A stretch of 60,000 nucleotides of DNA. Source: Adiantum capillus-veneris. Lineage: Eukaryota > Streptophyta > Polypodiopsida > Polypodiales > Pteridaceae. The DNA is taken from NCBI GenBank assembly GCA_014529385.2, contig CM043961.1, positions 13,249,978 through 13,309,977 of the forward strand, given 5' to 3'. The notes under the pieces are model-generated. The model saw nothing but the letters and a program-made list of their open reading frames with translations, had not been told where the DNA came from and ran no database searches. Position numbers and translations under genes: made by a program. Positions 10,759 through 20,545 of this stretch are shown here, piece after piece; positions within the stretch are counted from its first letter, which is position 1; each line of letters starts with the position of its first letter.

Positions 10759-12238
10759 GTAACACTTAATGGCCTAGGAAATTAATATGAACATAGTGGG
10801 CATTTCATTAGAATGGATTCCTAATGAGAATCACAAGAGTGCTTGGGTGGAGAGATCAACAAAAAGCATAACACCTAGTTAGATAGCATGAACAATACTT
10901 TCAAAGAGTGAGAATTCAAGCTATTGACAACAGTTGAGGCCCAGATTTACATGGAGCCGGTCCCCCCTCCAAAAGGCTTTGTATTATCGTTTCTCCCATC
11001 AAGAGAGACATTGTACAATACAATTCTTTGTGTTCCTTCAAGACTAGCTAGTGCAATGAAGATGAAAGCTTCATGCACTAAGCAAAACACTTATCAAACA
11101 CAACATCAATTCTCTCCGGTCTCAGACCCAAGACCTCACACACCTTCAAAGATGGTGAGAGCTAGCGGGGTATGAGAGTAGATTGAGAGGAAGAAGGAGT
11201 ATTCTTACGAGAAAGATGTACATCTCCTCACATAATCACTCATATTAGCATAGCTTAGCTTAGTAATTAGCATGGTAGAGGAGATGAGCATGCATTGAAG
11301 CTTGGATCTTGGTTGGATTTGCATCCACAAAACCAAGAGTTGTTGGTGTAGGCCTCCCTTCTCACAAGCTTGGAGTAGGTGGTGAGCTTTCCATTAAAGC
11401 TTGAGAAGGAGAGAGAGTCTTCTTTACTTCACACATGAGATTGTGTGAGTGTGTGTGTGATAATGCCTTGCAAAAATCAGTCCCCCTCTCTCTCTTGGTC
11501 GACCCCTCTTGCTATTTTCTCATGCTACAGTCTCATTGGACCTCCCTAGGGCTAGCCAATGATAATTAAGCATTATAAGTGATAGCCTTCTGACATGTGT
11601 CCCCCTTTCCCCTTTTGTGAGAGCTTTATGTAATTAATAAATGCAACTAAACTCTCATTGGACCCCTTTGCCTCTTGGCCAATAGGAATCAAGCAAGCCA
11701 TTGGGCTGTTGAATGCTCATTGGACCCCTTGGGAGACTGTCCAAGAGTCTTCTAGAGAGCTTAATTCTCATTGGTTCTTTTATTAAGTGTTTTTAAATTA
11801 AGTAAACTAGATTCCTAATTCTCATTGGTCCACCTCCAAGGCCATCCAATAGTAATTGGGTACACCTTGTGGGCATCTGGGCTAGGGAGCTGACATGTGT
11901 CCCTCATTCCCTTTGTGTAAAGGGAGCTTGTGTGTGTGTGTGTGTGTGTCTAAGTTTCTCTCTCATCCCCTACTCCCAAGGTTCGTCCCCTCCTATGTAG
12001 GGATTGATAAAGACTTTTGGGACACACACAAAGCATCCAATTCCCCCCATGCTTGACCTTTGGACACAACCTTTGAATTTTGGAACCTTAGCATTTTGGA
12101 AGTCTTAATGGGCTGAACCTTAGGGTCCTTTAAGCCCATTGTTGCACATGGCTCTTTTGCAGATGGCCCCCCCTTTGGATCCCTATTTTCCCTCCTTTGG
12201 ATCCCTACTGTGGCCGGTCTGCTAGCTTAACCAATATT
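10759..12238 (-). repeat. 5' LTR of the minus-strand family A copy, truncated
   Basis: It matches the reverse complement of 149-1748 with more differences than the two LTRs of the nested element show between themselves. That fits an older insertion. It includes the GT/CA tract at about 11930-11948. The outer 96 bp or so are missing. Confidence 0.86.
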
Positions 12239-12925
12239 TTAAGTTCTTTAGATTACCAGACTAACATGGCATAGAGAGAGTAGAAAACACTCTCTTTAAC
12301 CATAGATTGAAGATCATATTTACCTAGATAGTATGCATGATGAAAGGTGACTAGTATCTTTAATTATCCCTTAATCTCCCGCAAAAAAAACCTTTGATTG
12401 TTTTTTTAACTTACTTTTATTCTCTTACCTAAATTACTCTTATAAAGGTAAATGTCATAAAGTAAAGGCAACTAAGTAATGGAATTCGTTTTGGAACTAA
12501 CCTTATTTTTTAAAAAGAGGAATTATAATTTCTTCAAAAGAAACGCTCTTATGAAAGGCCCACAACTTTTTCTTGATTTTTGCATAAATTATGTGTGTAA
12601 AAGTTTTTATGACATACTTAAGTTAACATCCGATTCTCTCAAGAAGGGGTTGAGTTTTGAAGGGTAATTTTATCATAACCAAAGGAGTTCTCTTTGGATC
12701 ATTCCGAGTAGGGTTATCTTCCTTCCCCTCTTGTCAATTGGAAAATCCCAAATCCTTAAATCACTCCTAGCTACAAAATTAATCCTCTCCACGGTAGCCA
12801 GGTATACCTAAATCCCCTCTCAAAGAAGGATTTGTTAACCATTGTGTTGTATAGCACGTGTTAATCCTACTTTCGTTTTCCTCTTTTGGGTAGTTTTCAC
12901 AGCAAGTGTAATCACTCAACATGGC
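12239..12925. other. Unassigned AT-rich stretch
   Basis: No reading frame with recognisable similarity, no clear repeat and no RNA gene seen. It separates the family A block from the copia relic. Confidence 0.5.
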
Positions 12926-13552
12926 TGATAACAACACATGTTTTCAAGATGTTTATTGTTGAGAATAAATTAGATGGAGGTAACTACCTAATGTGGGCTT
13001 ACATGATGATACATGTTCTTGTGTCAAAGGGTATCTGGAATGTTATGCAAGGCATTGATGTACATCTGCCTTTTCTGGATACAGTCTATATAGAGAATGT
13101 TGTAGGTTCTAGTAGATGTCTTGCCAGAGTTGTTTTGCCCACAGTTGAGCGATCTCATTGGGATGTAAGAGATGCACAAGCTCATGCATTGATTGAATAT
13201 AAGACTATTACTCCTACATTCGCTCAACAAAATCAGCAAAATAGGCTTGAGATACTCTAGATGGTCTTTTTGCAGAGAACAATAATACAAAAATTGCATT
13301 GCTATGTAAAGACCTAGAGTTAAAGATTATGCAAGAGGAAAATGACATGGATACTTTTCTTGCTAGTATCAAGAATATCAAATGAGTAACTCATTTTTGC
13401 AAATGAAGTTATTTCTTACAGTTCACTTATATAGACTGTTCTTGATGCATTGTTAGACTCTAACTAGACTTTTGCTAGTACTTGGAGACTTATGACCCAA
13501 GGAAACCCTCAAGCTATCAAGTTTGATGCATTATGCACATTGTTGTTACACA
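12926..13552 (+). pseudogene. Degenerate Ty1/copia-type gag fragment
   Basis: The frame from 12886 contains LDGGNYLMWAYMM and LVSKGIWNVMQGIDV, typical of the N-terminal gag (DUF4219/UBN2-type) of plant copia elements. It continues as RDAQAHALIEY and then breaks at 13258. Later fragments in shifted frames still read as the family: an EEDDMDTFLA-like piece near 13335, and STWRLMTQGNP near 13480 followed by KFDALCTLLL. No pol, LTR or primer-binding site was found nearby. It is an old, immobile relic. Family assignment is from memory of gag sequences. Confidence 0.6.
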
Positions 13553-13680
13553 TATGTTTTTAAGATGCTTGTTGCTGAGAAAAATTGGATGGAGATAGCT
13601 ACCCAATGTGGGCTTACATGATAATCCATGTTTGTGTCAAAGGGAATCTGGAATGTTGTGCAGGGCTTGCACATAAGGTT
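13553..13680 (+). repeat. Second partial copy of the copia gag start
   Basis: This stretch repeats 12937-13065 with moderate divergence and small deletions (shared pieces include AATGTGGGCTTACATGAT and GTGTCAAAGGG). The start of gag therefore occurs twice in tandem about 615 bp apart, from a local duplication or two overlapping relics. Confidence 0.65.
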
Positions 13681-15904
13681 TTTGATGTGCACCAGTCAAA
13701 GATGTAGTCTACTGGAATATATCTTGGAATGCATTTATTGTAGAGTATGCATTGTAGGGAGGGCAAGAAAGTGTTATCCTGTTTCTAAATTCTATATGGT
13801 GGTTAGTATTTATGCCGAGTCTAGTATAGCTACCAGTGTACAAGTCATTGACATGTGACTCTAGGATATGCCCAATATGGAAGAATTACAAAGTGTTGCG
13901 CTATCTTCTTTTAAGAAAAGTGAGATTCTCTCACCAAATGAGGAACTTGAAGCATGCAAGAAGAAGAGAGGGGTGAACAATTTCATGATGCCATTGCTAT
14001 GTTAGTTAAGGGCTCTTGGAAAAGAAAAATCTAGTCTTTGCAAACTTGTGCATGGGATATGGTCTCTTACAATAGAATGTAGGCTATGACTTCTTTGTTT
14101 GGCTAGCTAAAATAAGTTTTTGGGAGAATTTTTTTTGATTGGTGAGTGATGCAGTGAGTACTCAAGAGAAAGTTATGACTAGGCGTAGTGGGTTGTTGAG
14201 TGTGTTTAAGAATGTTGCCAACATGGCCGAATCCTATGTTGGTGGGTGAATAGGCTCTCAAGAAGGTGCGATTGCCAAAACGCTATCATTGGCCCATGAA
14301 AAGGTAGGGCATTGTGGAGGTTTTTATTATCTCATCACTTTTTGAGGTTCTTATTTCCTCTCAAAGGTCTTGAGATGAGGAGAGTCCCCTAAAAACATAG
14401 GTCCCTTACCTTGCTCACTTTCTCTTCTTTATCCTTGGCTTTTCTCAACAGTCCTCAACCTCTCTTGGTTTTTCATGCCCTTCATAGCACGCCTCAAGCA
14501 AAGCTTTCCACTTGGCTCCTGCGCGAGCCTCTTTGCAGGTCGTGGCTCACTTGTGGACAAGATATGTGCACATGAGCAACGGTGTGCTGAGCTTATTTCA
14601 GAGGACGCTAATGTCTACCTTGGAAAGCTTCTTTGCTCCCCTTTTTGAGCCTTAATAAGTGAATAATTGTGCCACTTGGCCATATTTTCGGTTAGGTGGG
14701 GAGTTTGCCCTCGTGAGTGCATGTGTGCCCTGTTTGAGGAGCTTTAGGGTTTGTTTATTGCAGAACATTGCAAGTGGAGTAGAGTTTTCAACATGTGGTG
14801 TAGACTGTTGCGGCAAACACAATACTTGGCGGTGAAGGCATCACGAGTGACGAGCTAGAAGGCGTGGGTGCCGCCCATGATGGGCTTGCTGCCCCAGGTT
14901 CATGATGTTTGTTTTAGAGAAGCCCTTCCAAGGTGTGTGCACTCGAGGTCTGTGTTGATGTTGTTGTCCACCATTGCATTGGCGAGCGGGTTAATGCAAT
15001 GCCTATTGGATAATTTGTTGGTTACATTTAAAATAATAAAATGAAATATTCTCAGTGTGTTGTGTTGGTGGTAGATTTTGCTATTTTTTGTGTGTTGCAA
15101 ATCCTTTTGAATTTTTGATGCGGTGTTGGAACTGGGAAGAGGGTTGCGATTGATTTTTGAAGACTCCTATGGGTTTGGGATTGCAGTCTTAGGATTTTTT
15201 TAGAATCTCTAGGTGTGGGTGTTTGAGCTTTGCGTGAAGTTTAACATCTTGTTTCCTTTGCAATGATAGGAGCGTTGTCTATTAGTTTGCGTGATGTAGC
15301 TGAGCAAGCAATTAGTCCTAGGCGTAACGGGTTATTGTTTGAGAGCGTTTTGCATTGATGAATAAAATGGCATGTCTCTTTGACACATGTTTTTGAGGCA
15401 TTTCGGGTCATTTAATTGAGAAAATCACTTCTTTGGGGATCATATTAGGTTTTTTAGTAGAACTCTTCTAGATTATTCAGAACCCTGTCATATTATTTGT
15501 TATCTTGTGGGATCCATGGACTCATTATAGATGTTTAAACTAATGTGGGAGTTCTAGAGCTTTGCGAATTCAATCAGCGTTGAGTTTGGGAAAAAGCTCA
15601 TGAAATTTCTTGTACTTTATTTTATTTATGTTCAAAGCCATCATGTCCACATTTAAATTTAAGTTTTGAGACTATGCACTTGTTTCTTCTCTCCCCATCC
15701 CCCTCTCTTTCCTTTTGTTTCTTCATTTAGGCGTTGCAAAAAATCAAAATAGAAGGCAAAGATAATTTAAGAGATCTCTATAAAAATTATGTTTCTAGCT
15801 CATCTTTCTCCTTTTTAAATCAATACAATAAATGTTAGTAAGCAACAAAGTTATTCCTAGAGCTCTCTACCTCTAGTATTCTCTCTACCTCTCTCTAGAA
15901 CTAG

Positions 15905-15907
<3 letters not shown>
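13681..15907. other. Unassigned stretch, no supported gene
   Basis: Short open frames only, none with a recognisable domain. No LTR ends or tRNA genes seen. Confidence 0.5.

Positions 15908-15958
<51 letters not shown>
15908..15958. repeat. (CT)n microsatellite
   Basis: About 51 bp of uninterrupted CT on the plus strand. The apparent Arg-Glu repeat protein on the minus strand is just this repeat translated. Confidence 0.95.
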
Positions 15959-15959
<1 letters not shown>

Positions 15960-16349
15960 AGTGGCACTCTATTAGGTATCTTTTTATTTGAACACCATGC
16001 AAAAAAGAAATGTGATATATCGTCTTTCCTACTTTTGATAGCCTCACATTTAAAGCCATGAGCTTGAAGGTTACACTAAAGATCATAAACATTGCTAAAA
16101 AGATATTGTGAAAGATCTTCTCTTTGTCTAATAATTGCTTTCATGCTGCAAATATAAGCCTTGGTAAACCAATCTATTGTATACTTGCATTTTGGTGATA
16201 TTGCCTTAGAGTTTTCTTGCAATAGTCTTCCTTTACTATGCCTTGCATTCAATGCAAGCTCAGTTCTAAGTTAGCAGTCTTGGGATTGTAGAAAAAAAGA
16301 TTTCTCCACCTTTACATCTTAAAAGACCTGTAGCTTTCCCTCTTGTTGC

Positions 16350-18202
16350 TTACAAGATGCATTTCAAAATGGTTGGTTGGTTTGAACTCCTTGAACTTGT
16401 TTCTTGATTTGACTCTTGCTTTCTTTTTTTGAATCTTGATCCTTTGTGTGTTCCAAATGTTTCTATTGCAGATGCTAGAACAACTCCTTTGCCCCACCTT
16501 CCTCTTGTGTGCAAGGAAGAAGATCTAGATATTCCAAGACCTTGTGTTGTCATACCTTTGAATTTAGGTAGTGTAGTTGCATCCCCAGGTTGTGTTGGTT
16601 GCAATTGTCTCCCTCTAAAAGCTTGAGCCCTTAGGGAAAGCTTAAGAAGACCTCTTCATCTTATTCTATCAAGAAAGCATTGAGCTTTGTTAGAGGTATG
16701 TTCTTAAGACTTATCTTATGAGAGGGTTGTGAACATGGTTGTGTATTAATGCGTTGTTTGGTCCTTTAGGAAAAACTACAAGCAAGGAGAAGGAAGATAG
16801 TATTTCTCGCTCTACCAATAAGCAATCTTGTGTTAATATACAATAGTCTAAAAATAAGCCTATTGTAGATACTTTTAGCTCTCAGTTTCTCTTGATCCCA
16901 AAGCCCCCTGAACCCCTTCTAATCTCTCAAATTTTTGAGAGCTTAAACTTTCAATTTTCATTTGAGGGGAAGGTTTTGGCCAAGTATGGCACATACAAAA
17001 TTTGTGAGAGCACTTACTATAGGTTTTTGAAGGAAGATCTTATCCGTAAGGAGTCGAAACACACCATTACTTTTGTGGTTTTGGAAGTCTATACTCCTTA
17101 ATTTGTTGAGATATTTGAGGTGAATGAGTTCTTGCGCATAGAGGGTGCTTTGGTGCGCAATGATGAGGCACTTGCATGTGGCCCATGCATGTTGATCCAA
17201 CAACTCTTGTAGTTGAAGCTGAACCTTTTGAATGTAAGTTAGTCCTCTTTCCTAAACATAAAATAAGAGATTTGGTTGTTGCTTACCCTCCACATCAGTG
17301 GACTTTGTGCCTAGTATAGCTTTCATGGTTGTGAAGATAGACAATGCAGCTAGGAGGGATGGTGGTAATAGCTTTCGTCTTGTCATTGCTGATGGTCTAG
17401 ATTCAAGTGATAGAGCAAGTATAAGGAATTACTTCTCATTAATTTTGGATTTTTGTTTAATAAATTTTGACGTCCTCTATCATTATAAAACTTTTTTGTT
17501 TGTAGCTCTTGTTTGTGCCATCAAGGAGGTTGGACTACCATAATATGGTCAATGAGGTTAAAGAGAATGGTTCCTTCTCATGTGTTGCTCACAACATAAA
17601 TGTGTTTAAGCAATTATCCAATACTCTCTCGATTGTTGATGCAACCATCTTATGCCCTCTCACGGACAAGCTACCGTGGATTTTTGAGATCCATCTTATC
17701 AAGCAAGTTGCCAATTTGGGTTTTGGGAAGAGCTTGAGCTCCTTGTTTGTAGCATGTTTTGATGCTCTTAAAGGCTGATTGATTTTTTTTTTTGATAGGT
17801 CTTTGGTTCCCTTGAGGTGGTAAATGTGAACAGCCTTGGTTTAGAGTACATTTGTGACTATTGCAAGGGAAATAGAGCAAGCTGCCAAGCATCAATTTCA
17901 TTTTTCTTCTCATGTGACAAAGGTTTGATTATTCTCAAGGTTCCCTCCTTGCAAGCTAAGATTACTGAGACCGAGATAGAAAGAGTATCAATGTTACTTT
18001 GCATGGTAAAGTAGTTGATCAAGTCCTTGGTATGCAATGCTCCTCCTTAGAGTTGTATGAGAAAAATCGTATTGATTTAAAGTCCTCCTTCATTAGCCTC
18101 AAAGGCATTGGCACATTCACTATTGACAATCAAGGGCATGTATTGATTTCAAGCGCACATAAAACCTCTTGCCACACGAGAAGCTGTAGTGATCTCTTTT
18201 GA
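16350..18202 (+). other. Unresolved coding-like block, perhaps a decayed gene
   Basis: I do not recognise this. Several plus-strand frames follow each other in normal-looking protein sequence: about 16892-17210 (KYGTYKICESTYYRFLKED, then after one stop EVNEFLRIEGALVRNDEAL), 17298-17460 (NAARRDGGNSFRLVIADG), 17509-17775 (a Leu/Val-rich piece) and 17817-18202 (GLEYICDYCKGN). An intron-like pyrimidine run with an acceptor-like AG lies at 17786-17800. It could be a pseudogene of a multi-exon gene or an old transposon gene; stops and frame changes argue against an intact gene. Confidence 0.3.
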
Positions 18203-19148
18203 AACTGTCCTAAACCCCTATTTGTTGCCAATATTACATAGTTCCCTTTTGCAGTTAGCTTACCTAGCTTTCGCTTGAGCGATTTTTTCCATAGTTTTTA
18301 GTTGCAATGATTTTCGGTTGTAATTCCTTTCATGCAAACAACATCAATTGAGTATATACTCAAATTTCTACTCTTTGTTGCCTATGAATCGAGATGTTTT
18401 GTGCGACCTTTCATTTGTGCTTGGACATGACCTGGTCATTGATGCATTGCTTGATAATATTGTTGAGCTTTTGATTATGGAGATTCAAGTGCAATTGGTA
18501 GAAACTATGAGTCTGTTGAAACCATGGAGTATTGACTTGTCGCTATACATCAGTAACCTTGTGACCCTATGAGAGCGATTAAAATATCTTCTTGGCATGC
18601 ATTGCACATCTAAAGTCTTGAGCATGCACCTGATTTCTCTTGTGTGTTATATCTATAGGTCTTTCCAAATTCAAAACCTAAACCAAATACGCATACGGTT
18701 TAGGTTAAACCTAAAACATAAACCTAACTAAAAGCGCAAATTTAAAACTTAAATGGTTTGAGGGATACTTAAAACTTAAACTTACAACCTAACTGAAAGT
18801 GCAAATGACATACGCATACACATACATATATGCCTTGTTCTTTGGGCAAAATAGAAAATATCAAGCACTATCTAAATAAAAATACCAAAAGGTGGTGCAA
18901 TGGGAGCTAAAGAATGGTGATAGATGCTTTTTTGAAAGATATGAAAAACTTGTTTTTTAAAACAATGAAAATAATTATTGGGAAGGTCTTGGGTTCTATC
19001 TAGGTGAAATATAATGGAAATGGCCTATGAATTTGGAGAATAACGAAATTAAGAGAATTAGAGTGAGCATTTTTGTGAGATTACTTTGAGAACATAGAGA
19101 GTGAACTTAATTGATGGTAGCAACATAAACATAGTACTTAATTAACTT
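18203..19148. other. Unassigned AT-rich stretch
   Basis: No gene or clear repeat. Around 18675-18800 there is an imprecise local repetition of AAACCTAAAC-like words, too degenerate and mixed to call a telomere-type array. Confidence 0.4.
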
Positions 19149-19800
19149 GGCATGAACAATACTTTTGCAAGAGAGAGTATTAGAGAACATGACAATAGTT
19201 GAGGACCGGATTTACTTGGAGCCGGTCCTCCCTCCAAAAGGTATTTGTATTATAAATTCTCCCATCAAGAGAGACTTGGTACAATACAATCTTTGTGTTC
19301 CTTGTGACCTAAGTGATGCAATAAGGATGGAAAGCTTCATACAATACAATCTTTGTGTTCCTTGTGACCTAAGTGATGCAATAAGGATGGAAAGCTTCAT
19401 GCATCACGAGCATAACATCAACTTTGCAAAAAGCATTAACTATCCCAAACCTCAGTCCCAAGGCCTCAAACACCTTCGAAGGTGGAGAGAGCTAGCGGGG
19501 AATGAGGGTAGAGAAGAGAAAGAAGAATCATTCATAGGAGAAAGAAATAGTTCCTCACTTATCATCACTCTTCTTGTTAGCATAGCATAACAACATAGTA
19601 ATGAAGATGAAGAAGATGGCAAGCTTAAGCATTGAAACGTGACTCTTGATTGGATTTGCATTCCATAGCCAAGAGTGTTGGTGTAGGCTCTTAATTTCTC
19701 AACAAGCTTGGAGAAGGAGATGGAGCTATTGCACTTTGCACTTTGCACTTCACACAATGAGAGTGTGTGTGTGGGAGAGTATACCCCCTCTCATGTTTGG
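19149..19800 (-). repeat. Diverged remnant of a family A-type LTR
   Basis: The order of matches follows the minus-strand LTR at 10881-11450: a GCATGAACAATACTTT start, the GAGCCGGTCC..CCTCCAAAAGG block, CCCATCAAGAGAGAC, then the CCAAGAGTGTTGGTGTAGGC and GAGTGTGTGTGTG parts. Divergence is much higher than among the copies at 1-12238, and there is no internal region, so it is an old solo or truncated LTR. A 60-bp unit inside it is duplicated. It ends about 750 bp upstream of the Phox-like gene. Confidence 0.75.
19275..19400. repeat. 60-bp tandem duplication inside the LTR remnant
   Basis: Two adjacent copies, starting near 19281 and 19341, of a unit running from ACAATACAATCTTTGTG to GGAAAGCTTCAT, essentially identical. 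The other family A LTRs have a single copy, so the duplication arose in this copy. Confidence 0.85.
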
Positions 19801-19803
19801 TCC

Positions 19804-19805
<2 letters not shown>

Positions 19806-19836
<31 letters not shown>
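19806..19836. repeat. (CT)n microsatellite
   Basis: A short CT run at the edge of the LTR remnant. The intact family A copies have a brief CT stretch at the matching position (near 11498), so this may be an expansion of it. Confidence 0.85.
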
Positions 19837-19841
<5 letters not shown>

Positions 19842-20318
19842 ATCACAACACTGGCTTTGGGTTGTTTGTATACTACAAAGCTTCTCTTGAATTGCACTCC
19901 CCACAAACATTCTCATCTCCTGGTCTTGAGATCGTGGAATGCTTCTTTGCCATCCATGATTGTGTGCATCTGCATCTCATCATTGTGTATAAGTCGCCCA
20001 AAACACCCGCACTTTCCTTGCTAGCACACTTGGATGCATTGATAAGAAAAACTTCCACCAGAATGATGAGCAATATTTCGAAGCATTCTAGAGCGTTTTC
20101 ACAGGCTTGTATTTATCTGTGTCAATTCTACACTTGAAGTTCAAGGCAGGCCTCGTGATTTCATCACTTGTTTAATCTCTGCTTATTAAGGTGTTTGGCT
20201 CAGAGTCTTACGTCCACGAAAGAGATTCTTATTAGGAAGCTTGGCTGCTCGACCAGCAGTGGTTAGTGAAGGTACTAGAAACCCTAAACATGTGAGCTCT
20301 CTGCATCACTGGTGCGGG

Positions 20319-20323
<5 letters not shown>

Positions 20324-20365
<42 letters not shown>
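20324..20365. repeat. (CT)n tract upstream of the Phox-like gene
   Basis: About 42 bp of CT ending some 180 bp before the ATG, in the likely promoter or 5' leader. CT/GA tracts are common there in plants, so a regulatory role is possible but unproven. Confidence 0.9.
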
Positions 20366-20369
<4 letters not shown>

Positions 20370-20545
20370 GCGTGCGCTTACAAGAAGGCCAGAACTCACT
20401 TATTTGGCGCATTGGGCTTTACTCAGAGCAATGTGCAATTGAGGTTTGCGCCCAACTGAAAAACTTTGTTTCCTCTCTGACGCTAGCTTCATTGTAATGG
20501 CCTTTCTGCAAGAACTCTGAGAGAGCCGCTTCCTGCTGTGATTTC

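Larger units (their letters stand above)
8837..12238 (-). mobile_element. Minus-strand family A copy that received the plus-strand insertion
   Basis: It is the reverse complement of family A from the protease region (equivalent of 3807) back through gag and leader to most of the 5' LTR. With 1-148 it makes one older element interrupted by 149-8839. The two parts leave a gap of 211 bp of element sequence (equivalent of 3808-4018), lost together with the end of the inserted LTR. The distal LTR end stops near 12238, about 96 bp short of the family start. Confidence 0.87.

Noticed and set aside
18675-18800. Interstitial telomere-like repeats (AAACCTAAAC words)
   Set aside because: Too irregular and interrupted to be a telomeric array.
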